Source: JACCZX01 sp038216465 (lineage in GTDB: Bacteria; Pseudomonadota; Gammaproteobacteria; Burkholderiales; Burkholderiaceae_F). Taken from it: a stretch of DNA of 64,000 bases. The position numbers were made by a program, and so were the translations under genes. The stretch covers positions 1 to 64,000 of the forward strand of contig JBBQQC010000012.1 in assembly GCA_038216465.1 (NCBI GenBank), written 5' to 3'. Of this stretch, positions 1 through 8,280 are shown one piece after another. Under the pieces are notes generated by a model, which saw only the letters and a list, made by a program, of their open reading frames with translations, did no database searches and was not told the origin of the DNA. Position 1 is the stretch's first letter, and each line of letters opens with the position of its first letter.

Positions 1-345
1 CCGATCCTGGCGCGCCAGGTTCTGCACGAGGTCAATGCGCGGATCCGCGTGCTCGATGAAGATATCCTGGCCTACGATCGGCGCATCGAGGCCATGGTGG
101 GCGACAGCGCGCTGATGCAACGCATCGTTGCCGTGTGCGGGGTGGGACCGATCACGGCGAGCGCGATCGTAGCCAGTGTGGGCGATGCGAAGCTGTTCAA
201 GAACGGGCGCCAGTTCGCGGCCTGCCGTGATGTTTACTTGCGTACCTTGCTGATCGCTACATGGGATCGTCTAACGAATGAGGGCCTGGCGGCGCGCATC
301 ATCATCAGGGCCAGAGCCCATCGCGCTCACCTAAAGGCCGTATAC
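1..345 (+). pseudogene. IS110/IS1111-type transposase, partial and internally deleted
   Basis: The frame is open from base 1 and encodes the C-terminal Transposase_20 region. The run GVGPITASAI, then SVGDAKLFKNGRQFAA, is characteristic of the family. Intact relatives continue with a Trp-Leu-Gly-Leu segment and a Ser-Ser-Gly-Gly stretch before GDVYLRTLLI. Here FAA is joined almost directly to RDVYLRTLLI, so about 25-30 residues including the conserved serine region are missing. Residues after that point no longer resemble a transposase, although the frame stays open to a stop at 544-546. It is therefore dead. Family assignment is confident; the subgroup is inferred. Confidence 0.75.
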
Positions 346-459
346 GGAACCGCAGTCCAGCCCGCTACTGATCATCAGCCTATGCAGCAAACGAAAAAGC
401 AACGATGCACAACTCAAGCTAAATATCCCCTTGACGAAGGGGCAGTCCATACGGATCAA
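1..459 (+). mobile_element. IS110/IS1111-family insertion sequence remnant (right part)
   Basis: The left edge of the window cuts this element. What remains is the 3' part of an IS110/IS1111-type transposase and a non-coding tail that includes a short hairpin (CCCCTTGACGAAGGGG, near 427-442). The right boundary is inferred: at about 459-460 the sequence changes into an attC-like integron site. IS1111-attC elements are known to target such sites. The exact end and terminal inverted repeats cannot be fixed because the left end is outside the window. Confidence 0.65.
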
Positions 460-537
460 GTTAATCGGCGACCGGCCACCGGCGCACGGCATGAAGAAGA
501 CGCGTACCCGGGCGTCCGCTTGAACGCGGTGTTAGGC
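460..537 (-). other. attC-like integron recombination site, probably interrupted
   Basis: Read on the minus strand, the site starts with GCCTAAC (537-531; fits the R'' consensus RYYYAAC). A 5-base spacer and GTTCAAGCG (525-517, an L''-like box) follow, and CGATTAAC (467-460) sits at the far end as an L'-like box. The last pairs with GTTCAAGCG with one mismatch and leaves one unpaired C, as in real attC hairpins. The 5' half closely resembles the aadA-type attC (CTAACA...CGTTCAAGC.GACGCC). A matching R' (GTTRRRY) is not visible and would lie beyond the IS remnant. The site begins 5 bases after the stop codon of the GFA gene, the usual cassette geometry. Confidence 0.6.
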
Positions 538-542
538 AGCGT

Positions 543-956
543 TTAGTTCGGAGATGGGTTCTTTGGCACGCACGTCGCGCCCTGCGGCAGTTTGTCCCAC
601 AGCTGCGCCGAGTCACACCATATGTGAAGCGTCGGTTCAACCCAAGATGCGTCGTCAAGCGAGCCGCCCTTCACAAAGGTGATGCCTGCAAATGCCTCCG
701 CGTCGGTGAACAATGCAGACCCACATTTTGGACAAAATCGACGTTCGACCGGCAAACCTGACGTCCCCACAGTGCGGTAGGTCTGCGCAGTGCCTGCGAC
801 CTGAAGCGATGCAGTAGGCACGGCCACGTTGACGGAGTAACCACCGCCACCCGCCTTTTGGCACGAGCGACAATGGCAGAACGCGGTAAGTGCCGGTTGC
901 GCCGAAGATGTGTAATGAATCGCACCGCAGAGACAGCTACCGCTAATCGTCGGCAT
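543..956 (-). CDS. GFA-family (glutathione-dependent formaldehyde-activating-like) zinc protein
   Basis: The 137-residue protein has the CENP-V/GFA fold signature: CLCG near residue 8, CHCRSC near 27 and CPKCGSALF near 75, which bind two zinc ions in this family. The name comes from Gfa, which was proposed to assist the reaction of glutathione with formaldehyde; most relatives have no proven substrate. The ATG at 956 has a GGGAG ribosome-binding site seven bases upstream. An attC-like site follows the stop within a few bases, and GFA-family genes are frequent integron cassettes, so this looks like a relic cassette rather than a core gene. Function beyond the family is unknown. Confidence 0.8.
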   Translation of the reverse strand: MPTISGSCLCGAIHYTSSAQPALTAFCHCRSCQKAGGGGYSVNVAVPTASLQVAGTAQTYRTVGTSGLPVERRFCPKCGSALFTDAEAFAGITFVKGGSLDDASWVEPTLHIWCDSAQLWDKLPQGATCVPKNPSPN

Positions 957-1257
957 TTCAAGTCTCCCACATTCATTTGCCCTGCGGCATGGCGGAGTTA
1001 CGACGGAAGCGCCGATGGAACCTCGAACGTCGCCGCGTCATGTGTTTTCGACCGCTCGATTCTGCTCCAAAATGTGGTGCTTGCGGTTTAACACTGGTCA
1101 CCGTCCGTTGGACAGCCGCGCCACGACTCAACCTTCCGCCTGATACGGGATAAATAACCAGTATTACAAGTGCGCAAAAATGCGCCGGTTCGTATCAGAT
1201 GAACGCCGCGCAAGACACGGCTTCAGCGACTCGACGGCTGCCGATTACCCCCACCAC
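957..1257. other. intergenic region without a recognisable gene
   Basis: No credible coding frame, RNA gene or terminator was seen. The only notable string is GTTTAAC at 1086-1092 (GTTAAAC on the minus strand), which fits the 7-base integron core consensus. It could mark the upstream edge of the GFA cassette, but a 7-base degenerate match is weak evidence. Confidence 0.4.
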
Positions 1258-1866
1258 CTATTGCTCCGGTACATTGGTCGTATCGCCAAATACGCAATAA
1301 GCGGCGGGCGTAGCTACATCGGCATCCATCATTAAGGCTGGCGCGAGCGTTGTGCGGTAGTCGCGCCAAAGCACGTCCGGCCCGAAGTCAAGAGCGGCCT
1401 CAGGCAAAACGCGGATCGAGCCTCTTTGCCTCGCATCGGCGTTGTTCTGCCACGGCTGACCTCCGCCTAATCTGACACCCTCATAGATTGCGACCCGCTG
1501 GCCGGTGTCGACGCGCGACTCTTTCATTGCGATCATTAGCAGGTTGTCGGCTTGCTCGCGAGTACAACGCTGGGTCCAGTAAAGATAGTCATGAACAATG
1601 GCAGCCTTGCTGTAACGACCATGCGCAGAAAGACCAAAGGACCAAAAGGCCTGCGGAATGCTCGCAAAGTCGGTTACGAACCCTCGCGGCACGACGATGA
1701 CGGTCGATGTTTGCCCGATCTGGTATCGGAGGTTTTCCATCAGCACCCAGTCTCCGTTGTCAGCAAACGGCTTGAGCACCGGCGGTGGTATCGGCTGCTG
1801 CGCTATGGCCGGTGAAGCGGCCGCTGCGGCCACCGCGACAATCCACATCGCTGCTACAGTTTTCAT
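1258..1866 (-). CDS. DUF1353-family exported protein
   Basis: This 202-residue protein starts with a clear signal peptide (MKTVAAMWIVAVAAAAASPAIA, cut after AIAQ is likely). The core reads VPRGFVTDFASIP, then HGRYSKAAIVHDYLYW, which is the conserved DUF1353 pattern otherwise seen mostly in phage and accessory proteins of unknown function. The ATG at 1866 was chosen over upstream in-frame starts because it begins the signal peptide and has GGGAG just upstream. The gene is divergent from the ABC importer operon. No catalytic role can be assigned; the HDYLY motif resembles a metal or catalytic His/Asp pair, but that is speculation. Confidence 0.7.
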   Translation of the reverse strand: MKTVAAMWIVAVAAAAASPAIAQQPIPPPVLKPFADNGDWVLMENLRYQIGQTSTVIVVPRGFVTDFASIPQAFWSFGLSAHGRYSKAAIVHDYLYWTQRCTREQADNLLMIAMKESRVDTGQRVAIYEGVRLGGGQPWQNNADARQRGSIRVLPEAALDFGPDVLWRDYRTTLAPALMMDADVATPAAYCVFGDTTNVPEQ

Positions 1867-1989
1867 GACGACTCCCGAATCAATCGGCACCTCACGCGCT
1901 GGAACGTCAGATTGCGCCGGCGCGTGTGCGATGGCAACAGCCAGATTCGCGTTAGCCATGGTCGCTTCTCCCGGCACCTGCGCAGTGCG

Positions 1990-3510
1990 ATGACTCCACG
2001 TCTCGCGCTGCGCGACATCACCAAGCACTATCCGGCGACAACGGCCAACGATTCGATTTCGTTCGCCGTAATGCCCGGTGAGATCGTGGCGCTTCTCGGT
2101 GAGAACGGCGCGGGCAAGAGCACGCTGATGAAAATTGTGTACGGCGTCGCCCGTCCCGACCGCGGAACGATTGCGGTCGACGGCATCATTGTCGATGTCG
2201 GCAGCCCGCAGCGTGCGCGCGCGCTCGGAATCGCGATGGTGTTCCAGCAGTTTGCGCTTTTCGATTCATTGAGCGTGTTGCAGAACATCGCGCTCGGTCT
2301 CGCGCCGGCACCGATTGCGGCGATCCGATCGCGAGTCCGCGAATTCGCCGCGCATTACGGGCTCGAGATCGATCTACAGCGCCATGTGCACGATCTGTCG
2401 GCTGGCGAGCGCCAGCGAATCGAGGTGTTGCGCGCGCTGATGAGTTCGCCGCGATTGCTGATTCTCGATGAGCCTACTTCGGTGCTGACGCCGCAGGCCG
2501 CTGACGCGCTGTTCGAGACGCTGAAGCAACTGTCGGCCAGTGGCGTCAGCATCATCTTCATCAGCCACAAGCTGCACGAAGTCCGCAGCCTCGCGACTCG
2601 GTGCGTCGTAATACGCGCCGGCAAAGTCGTCGCCGAGGTCGATCCACGCTTGCAATCGGAGGCGAGCCTGGCGCGGCTGATGCTGGGCGCCGAGCCACCG
2701 GCGATTGCTCCGCATAAATCCAGTGTCGGCACCGTGGCGCTCGAGGTGCGTCATCTACGCGTAAATGAGATGGACCAGTGGGCTCGCCTCGACGACGTTT
2801 CGCTCGAGGTGCGCAGCGGCGAGATCGCCGGCATTGCAGGAATAGCGGGCAATGGACAGCAGGCATTGATGGCGGCGCTGTCGGGCGAGCTGCTTGTCAC
2901 AACTGAGATGGTGCGCTTATTCGGTCAGCCCATTGGTCAACTGCACACCGGACGGCGCCGTGCACTTGGTCTGCGTTATGTGCCCGAACAAAGGCTGGGT
3001 CATGGCGCAGTTGGCGGGATGACACTTGCGGACAATGCGTTGCTGACGGACGCGGCGTTGCAGCCGAGTCGGCTGCTAAGCGTCGCCGATGCCCGCGCCG
3101 CGGCAACGTGCATCATGCAGCGCTTTGGCGTGCACGCCGCGACTACGAAGCAGAAAATCGAGACGCTATCCGGCGGCAATCTGCAGAAGTTCATCGTTGG
3201 GCGCGAGGTGCTGCCGGCGCCGCGCGTGCTGCTGCTTGATCAGCCGACCTGGGGCGTCGATGTCGGCTCCGCTGCAGCGATTCGCAATCGGCTGATTGCG
3301 TTGAGGGCCGCGGGCTGCGCAATCGTCATCGTGTCGGAAGATCTGGACGAGCTCTATCAATTGGCGGACCGGCTGATGGTGATGGCGAGCGGACGCTTGT
3401 CGCCGGCGCGGAAGACGAATGAGGTCGGCACCACGGAATTAGGACGCTGGATGGCTGGTAATTGGCCGGCCGGCGTCGATGCGAGCGCAAGCGCGGAGCA
3501 GAACGCGTGA
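1990..3510 (+). CDS. BMP-family nucleoside-type ABC importer, duplicated ATPase
   Basis: The 506-residue protein has two ABC ATPase domains in tandem. The first has Walker A GENGAGKST (residues 37-45), signature LSAGERQRIEV and Walker B LLILDEPTSVL. The second has a degenerate Walker A (GIAGNGQQ, no Lys), then LSGGNLQKFIVGRE and VLLLDQPTWGVDVG. This is the layout of the YufO/NupO/RbsA-type ATPases. It energises the two permeases that follow, with which it overlaps by 4 bases, and the lipoprotein encoded last. The ATG at 1990 matches the family N-terminus; the longer frame upstream lacks homology. Substrates of related systems are purine nucleosides; the actual ligand here is inferred. Confidence 0.88.
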   Translation: MTPRLALRDITKHYPATTANDSISFAVMPGEIVALLGENGAGKSTLMKIVYGVARPDRGTIAVDGIIVDVGSPQRARALGIAMVFQQFALFDSLSVLQNIALGLAPAPIAAIRSRVREFAAHYGLEIDLQRHVHDLSAGERQRIEVLRALMSSPRLLILDEPTSVLTPQAADALFETLKQLSASGVSIIFISHKLHEVRSLATRCVVIRAGKVVAEVDPRLQSEASLARLMLGAEPPAIAPHKSSVGTVALEVRHLRVNEMDQWARLDDVSLEVRSGEIAGIAGIAGNGQQALMAALSGELLVTTEMVRLFGQPIGQLHTGRRRALGLRYVPEQRLGHGAVGGMTLADNALLTDAALQPSRLLSVADARAAATCIMQRFGVHAATTKQKIETLSGGNLQKFIVGREVLPAPRVLLLDQPTWGVDVGSAAAIRNRLIALRAAGCAIVIVSEDLDELYQLADRLMVMASGRLSPARKTNEVGTTELGRWMAGNWPAGVDASASAEQNA

Positions 3511-4577
3511 TCTCTTGGCGGCTGGTTCCGCGAGAAAGGTCATCGCGCGTGTGGATCTGGTTGTCGCCCGTGTTCGCCATCATGGCGACGCTGGTGGCCG
3601 GCGGCGTGCTGTTCGCGACGCTCGGGACCAGCCCGTGGCATGTAATCGATGTATTCGTCGTCGCACCGCTGTCCAGCGCGAGCGGCTGGGGCGAGCTCGC
3701 ATTAAAAGCAACGCCGTTGGTTCTGTGCGGCGCGGGCCTGGCGGTTTGCTATCGGGCCAACGTTTGGAACATCGGCGCCGAAGGGCAACTGATCGCAGGA
3801 GCGATTGCGGGTGGCGGAATTGCGCTGTTGGCGACTGCGGCGGCGCCACGCGGGTGGGTGGTGCTTGTCCTACTGGGTTCAATGACAGGAGGCGCGTTAT
3901 GGGCCTCGATCACCGCGTCGTTGCGCGACCGCTTCAATGCGAACGAGATTCTGGTGAGCCTGATGCTGGTGTATGTCGCGCAGCAGTTGATTTCATGGCT
4001 TGTGCAGGGACCCTGGCGGGATCCAAGCGGGCACGGGTTTCCGCAGAGCGAGTTGTTCGCTGCCGCTGCTCGCGTGCCGGTTATTGCCGACGGTCTGCGG
4101 ATGAACGCGGGAAGCGTGTTGGCGTTGCTCGCTGCGGCTGCGATCTGGGTGCTGCTCGCTCGCACTGTGATCGGATTTCAGCTGAGAGTAGTGGGGTTGG
4201 CACCGCGGGCAGCGCTCTACGCTGGATTTTCCCGTCGCCGAACGCTCTGGGTCGCGCTGCTGATTTCCGGTTCGCTCGCCGGACTTGCGGGTGGACTCGA
4301 AGTGGCCGGACCGATTGGGCAGCTGACTTCGACGATTTCACCCGGTTACGGCTTTGCCGCGATCATCGTCGCGTTCGTCGGACGGCTGCATCCGGTCGGC
4401 GTGATACTGGCGTCGCTGGTGATGGCGTTGTTCTACATCGGAGGTGAGCTCGCGCAATCGCGGCTTGGCTTGCCTTCAGCACTGACGGGTGTCTATCAAG
4501 GTTTGTTGCTGTTCTTCCTGCTGGCGTGCGACACGCTCGTCAACTATCGCGTGTCTCATCGCGCCGCCGCCGCTTGA
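3507..4577 (+). CDS. BMP-family ABC importer permease (YufP-like)
   Basis: The 356-residue inner-membrane permease belongs to the BPD_transp_2 (branched-chain amino acid/sugar/nucleoside) family. It has many hydrophobic segments, and the typical motif NVWNIGAEGQLIAGAIAGGG lies near residue 90. A GTG start at 3507 overlaps the stop of the ATPase gene (GTGA), which argues for translational coupling; an in-frame ATG at 3462 would lie deep inside the upstream gene. It pairs with the next permease to form the membrane channel. Confidence 0.86.
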   Translation: MISWRLVPRERSSRVWIWLSPVFAIMATLVAGGVLFATLGTSPWHVIDVFVVAPLSSASGWGELALKATPLVLCGAGLAVCYRANVWNIGAEGQLIAGAIAGGGIALLATAAAPRGWVVLVLLGSMTGGALWASITASLRDRFNANEILVSLMLVYVAQQLISWLVQGPWRDPSGHGFPQSELFAAAARVPVIADGLRMNAGSVLALLAAAAIWVLLARTVIGFQLRVVGLAPRAALYAGFSRRRTLWVALLISGSLAGLAGGLEVAGPIGQLTSTISPGYGFAAIIVAFVGRLHPVGVILASLVMALFYIGGELAQSRLGLPSALTGVYQGLLLFFLLACDTLVNYRVSHRAAAA

Positions 4578-5497
4578 TGGACGAGCTCGCTGCGCTGATC
4601 GCACTCACGATGAACGCAGGCACACCGCTGCTGTTGGCCGCGCTGGGCATCGTGATCAACGAGCGCAGCGGCGTTGTCAACCTCGGCACTGAAGGCATGA
4701 TGGCGGTCGCTGCGGTGATCGCATTTGCAACGACGCTGGCTACGGGACAGTACTGGCTGGGATTCGTGGCAGGCGCGGCGGCCGGTATTGCGATGGCGCT
4801 GCTGTTCGCCGCGTTGGCGATTGGATTGTTGACCAATCAATTTGCCACCGGTCTGGCGCTCGCACTGTTCGGCGCAGGGCTTTCCGCGTTCATCGGACTG
4901 GCACTCAACGGCGGCACGTTGCCGGCGCGTGGTGGCGAAGGGGTACCGATGCTGCGCGATATTCCGTTCATCGGCACCGCGCTGTTCGCACAGCACTGGC
5001 TGGCATATTTCGCTGTTGCGCTCGCTGCGGCGGTCGCTTGGTTCTTGTTTCGCACGCGCAGCGGATTGATCCTGCGCGCGGTCGGCGACTCGCCGGAATC
5101 GGCACACGCGCTGGGCTATCGGGTTCGAAGCATTCGTTGTGCGGCCGTTGCGTTCGGCGGGGCGTGCGCAGGCCTGGCGGGCGCGTACCTGTCGACTGTC
5201 TACACGCCGTTGTGGTCAGAAGGCATGGTCGCGGGCCGCGGCTGGATTGCGCTCGCGCTGGTGACGTTCGCGACCTGGCGTCCGGGGCGTCTGTTGTTGG
5301 GCGCGTACCTGTTCGGTGGCGCAACGATGTTGCAGTTCGCTCTGCAGGGACGGGGCGTCGAAGTTCCTGCGCAGTGGCTGGCGATGACGCCCTATCTGGC
5401 AACGATCGTAGTCCTGGCACTGATATCGCGCAATCCGCGCTGGATCCGCTTGAACATGCCGGCGTCTCTGGGCAAGCCGTTCAGCCCCGGTGCGTGA
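4577..5497 (+). CDS. BMP-family ABC importer permease (YufQ-like)
   Basis: The second permease, 306 residues, is largely hydrophobic. It carries ERSGVVNLGTEGMM near residue 32, the hallmark of this permease class (compare RVNVWNIGAEG in its partner). The start ATG shares its A with the stop of the upstream gene (TGATG). It forms a heterodimeric channel with the preceding permease. Confidence 0.86.
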   Translation: MDELAALIALTMNAGTPLLLAALGIVINERSGVVNLGTEGMMAVAAVIAFATTLATGQYWLGFVAGAAAGIAMALLFAALAIGLLTNQFATGLALALFGAGLSAFIGLALNGGTLPARGGEGVPMLRDIPFIGTALFAQHWLAYFAVALAAAVAWFLFRTRSGLILRAVGDSPESAHALGYRVRSIRCAAVAFGGACAGLAGAYLSTVYTPLWSEGMVAGRGWIALALVTFATWRPGRLLLGAYLFGGATMLQFALQGRGVEVPAQWLAMTPYLATIVVLALISRNPRWIRLNMPASLGKPFSPGA

Positions 5498-5537
5498 TCC
5501 GTCGCTTAGACTCGCGCATCTCTTTTTGAGGTCGACG

Positions 5538-6659
5538 ATGCAATCGCTTGCGAAGTGGATCGCAGTCACGGCGGCTCTGGCAATCAGCGCGAGTTGCGGG
5601 AAAAAGGAAGAAGCGGCGCCCAAGCCAGAGCCTGTCAAAGCCGTGGCCGCACAACCGCCGTTGAAAATCGGCTTCGTTTACGTAAGTCCGATCGGCGACG
5701 CGGGTTGGACGACGCAGCACAACGCCGGGCGCGAGCAGATGGCAAAAACCCTTGGCTCGCGCGTGACGACTTCCTACGTGGAGAAGGTGCCGGAAGGTGC
5801 CGACGCAGAGCGCGTCATTCGCGACCTGGCGCAGCAGGGCCACAAGTTGATTTTCACGACGTCCTACGGCTTCATGTATCCGACGATCAAGGTGGCGGAA
5901 GAGTTCAAGGACGTCAAGTTCGAGCATGCGACCGGTTACAAGACCGCGCCCAACGTCAACACCTACAACGCACGCTTTTACGAGGGCCGTTACCTGGCGG
6001 GCATGATTGCCGGGCGCATGAGCAAAACCGGAACGCTCGGCTACGTTGCCGCCTTTCCAATCCCCGAAGTCCTGCAGGGCATCAATGCGTTTGTGCTCGG
6101 CGCGCGTTCCAGCAATCCGAAAGCGCAGCTGCGCGTGGTCTGGATCAGCACGTGGTACGACCCAGGAAAGGAGCGCGATGCGGCGATTACGTTGATGGCG
6201 CAGGGCGCGGATGTGGTTACGCATCACACCGATTCCACGGCAGTGGTGGCGGCGGCCGAGGAGAAGAGAAAGATGGCGGTCGCGTATCACTCGAACATGG
6301 CGAAATTCGGGCCGAATGCGCAGCTGGTCGCAGTGACGCATCACTGGGGTGACTACTACACGCATCGCGCGCAGGCGGTGCTCGACGGCACCTGGTCAGT
6401 CGCGCCCGTGTGGGGCGGGATCAAGGACGGCTTCATCCGCCTGCAGGGCCTGGCCGACAACCTGCCGCCCGATCTTGTCGAAGCGGTGAAGGCACGCCAG
6501 GAAGCAATCCGCGCTGGCAAGTTCCATCCGTTCACGGCGCCGATCAGGAGCAATACCGGCAAGGAAGTGCTGGCATCCGGCTCGCTGACCGACGAGCAGC
6601 TGGGCGCGATGAATTACTACGTCGAGGGTGTCGTCGGCAAGATCCCGGCGGGTGGCTAA
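5538..6659 (+). CDS. BMP-family substrate-binding lipoprotein
   Basis: The 373-residue solute-binding protein belongs to the Bmp/Med (PnrA-like) family. Its signal peptide ends in a lipobox, ISASC followed by GKK, so the mature protein is lipid-anchored in the periplasm. The domain starts at about residue 42 (KIGFVYVSPIGDAGWT). PnrA-like proteins bind purine nucleosides; an aromatic stacking residue cannot be assigned without alignment. GAGGT seven bases upstream supports the ATG at 5538 rather than 5490. It is last in the importer operon and ends only 3 bases from the convergent DUF4139 gene. Confidence 0.88.
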   Translation: MQSLAKWIAVTAALAISASCGKKEEAAPKPEPVKAVAAQPPLKIGFVYVSPIGDAGWTTQHNAGREQMAKTLGSRVTTSYVEKVPEGADAERVIRDLAQQGHKLIFTTSYGFMYPTIKVAEEFKDVKFEHATGYKTAPNVNTYNARFYEGRYLAGMIAGRMSKTGTLGYVAAFPIPEVLQGINAFVLGARSSNPKAQLRVVWISTWYDPGKERDAAITLMAQGADVVTHHTDSTAVVAAAEEKRKMAVAYHSNMAKFGPNAQLVAVTHHWGDYYTHRAQAVLDGTWSVAPVWGGIKDGFIRLQGLADNLPPDLVEAVKARQEAIRAGKFHPFTAPIRSNTGKEVLASGSLTDEQLGAMNYYVEGVVGKIPAGG

Positions 6660-6662
6660 CGC

Positions 6663-8195
6663 TCACCAGTTGTATTGCACCGTGTAGCGCACGGTGGTTT
6701 CGGCCCCCGGCGCAATCGCTACCGGAAAGATCACCGTCCGCGAATCTTCCTTTCGATATTCGTGCGACCGCTGCACGATATTCCAGTTGACCCAGCGATA
6801 CAGATTCTCTTTGACCAGCACTTCGACCCTTTCCTTTTTCTGGTTCCGCAGCTTGACTTCGACCTCTTCGGTCATCGTCTTGCGCGTCGTGTCGACCTTG
6901 AAGTCGACCTGCCGTCGTTCGCCGACGACATCGAATGCCGATCCCAGTTTCAGCAACAGATTCTCATTGCGCGGCGTGTGGTCGATGATGTCTTCGCCGA
7001 TAAATTCGAGTGTTTGATCGGCGGGGTCCTGCTTCGAGACGCGAACGCGTCCCGCGGGCAGCGGCATGCCCATGTTGTTGCTTTCCGCGTTCTTGAACTG
7101 CAGGTAGACATCGACCTTGCGATTGCTTTGCACGCCGTAGGTGCGATCGGTCGCCGGTGACGACAGAAATCCGCGATTGCCGCCGGGGGCTCCGTAGTAA
7201 ACGAGCAGTTTTTCGCATGGCACGCGCCGCGCAGCCGGAAACAGTTCAATCTGCTTGGTCGAGTTGTCGGTCAGCGTGGTCGTGCGACCAAGCGTGTACA
7301 AGTGATATTCGAAAAAAGATTTCTCTGCGAACCCATCGATTTCCGCCGCGGCCTTCGCCACGCTGTTTTCCGCTCTTCGTGCCACCTGCCCGGTAGCTGC
7401 CGGCGCGCGATGGACGTCACCCGCAACTAGTTTCAGCCGCGAATCGGCATAACTCGCGCCTGACTGATTCACGATGCTGACCCAGGCACCGACATCGAGC
7501 CGGCACGCGTTGGCGTTGGCACCCTCGGCGTACACGACGTTGTAATCCGCCCACCAGGTAAGCCCCTGCGTTTGATACGACACGCGCGTGCGATGTTGCC
7601 CGGGACGCTGCGTGACGACGTCCCAGACCAGCGTGGGGCGCGTGATCAGCCCGCCGGGCAACGCGGGCAGCTTGACGCCGGCGTTGTGCGGAAGAATTTG
7701 CACCGTGCCGTCGTCGCGACGCAGAACGATGCCGCCCTGCGTCGACAGCAGCGTCCCGTTGAACGATTCGGTACCTTGTCCGCGAACCTGATCGACCGCG
7801 ATCGGGCGGTCGATGTATTTCTGAAGCAGCTTGTCGGTGCTGACCAGGTCGAACTGGTAATTCTGTTCGAGCACCGTAGTGCCCTTGCCGTCGGTGATCG
7901 ATTCGAACGCAACCGTGGTCGGGTCGATCAGCGCGGCGACATCCGTGAAGCGCACCGCGTTGCGCCCTTTCGCCAGGTCGAGATCTCGCTCCTGGCGTAT
8001 CACCGCGTATCCGGGAACAGCTCCGCGCACCGGCGATCGATACGCGTCGGGCGAGATCGAGCCCGGCGCTGCGTTGCTGTAAATCGTCAGTGCGGTAGCG
8101 GGCGGCGTCGCCTGGCCGGCGACATCGGCGCCGCTGGCTGACAGGGCTGCCAGGGCGGCGGCAGCAGCGCTCTTGATGAACGGGGTTACGGACAC
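6663..8195 (-). CDS. DUF4139-domain exported protein
   Basis: This 510-residue protein has an N-terminal signal-like hydrophobic stretch (residues 4-25). The long beta-rich body fits DUF4139: TWWADYNVVY near residue 210 and a C-terminal region ending in an RYTVQYNW-like strand. Members are uncharacterised envelope or periplasmic proteins. A GTG at 8195 has AGGAG seven bases upstream, the best start. It is divergent from the permease gene at 8281 and convergent with the importer operon. No active-site motif was recognised. Confidence 0.7.
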   Translation of the reverse strand: MSVTPFIKSAAAAALAALSASGADVAGQATPPATALTIYSNAAPGSISPDAYRSPVRGAVPGYAVIRQERDLDLAKGRNAVRFTDVAALIDPTTVAFESITDGKGTTVLEQNYQFDLVSTDKLLQKYIDRPIAVDQVRGQGTESFNGTLLSTQGGIVLRRDDGTVQILPHNAGVKLPALPGGLITRPTLVWDVVTQRPGQHRTRVSYQTQGLTWWADYNVVYAEGANANACRLDVGAWVSIVNQSGASYADSRLKLVAGDVHRAPAATGQVARRAENSVAKAAAEIDGFAEKSFFEYHLYTLGRTTTLTDNSTKQIELFPAARRVPCEKLLVYYGAPGGNRGFLSSPATDRTYGVQSNRKVDVYLQFKNAESNNMGMPLPAGRVRVSKQDPADQTLEFIGEDIIDHTPRNENLLLKLGSAFDVVGERRQVDFKVDTTRKTMTEEVEVKLRNQKKERVEVLVKENLYRWVNWNIVQRSHEYRKEDSRTVIFPVAIAPGAETTVRYTVQYNW

Positions 8196-8280
8196 GGAAT
8201 TCTCCTGCGCGGGTGAGTGATCCGGTTGAAACGCTCACGACTCGAAAATGGGGTTAAGCGCCAGCTGCGATACTTGCCCG

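Noticed and set aside
461..658. 65-codon minus-strand frame across the attC-like site
   Set aside because: It overlaps the GFA gene in another frame and the site itself; Arg-rich shadow.
5481..6365. 294-codon open frame on the minus strand over the BMP lipoprotein gene
   Set aside because: Antisense shadow of a clear gene; composition is Arg/His-rich without domain features.
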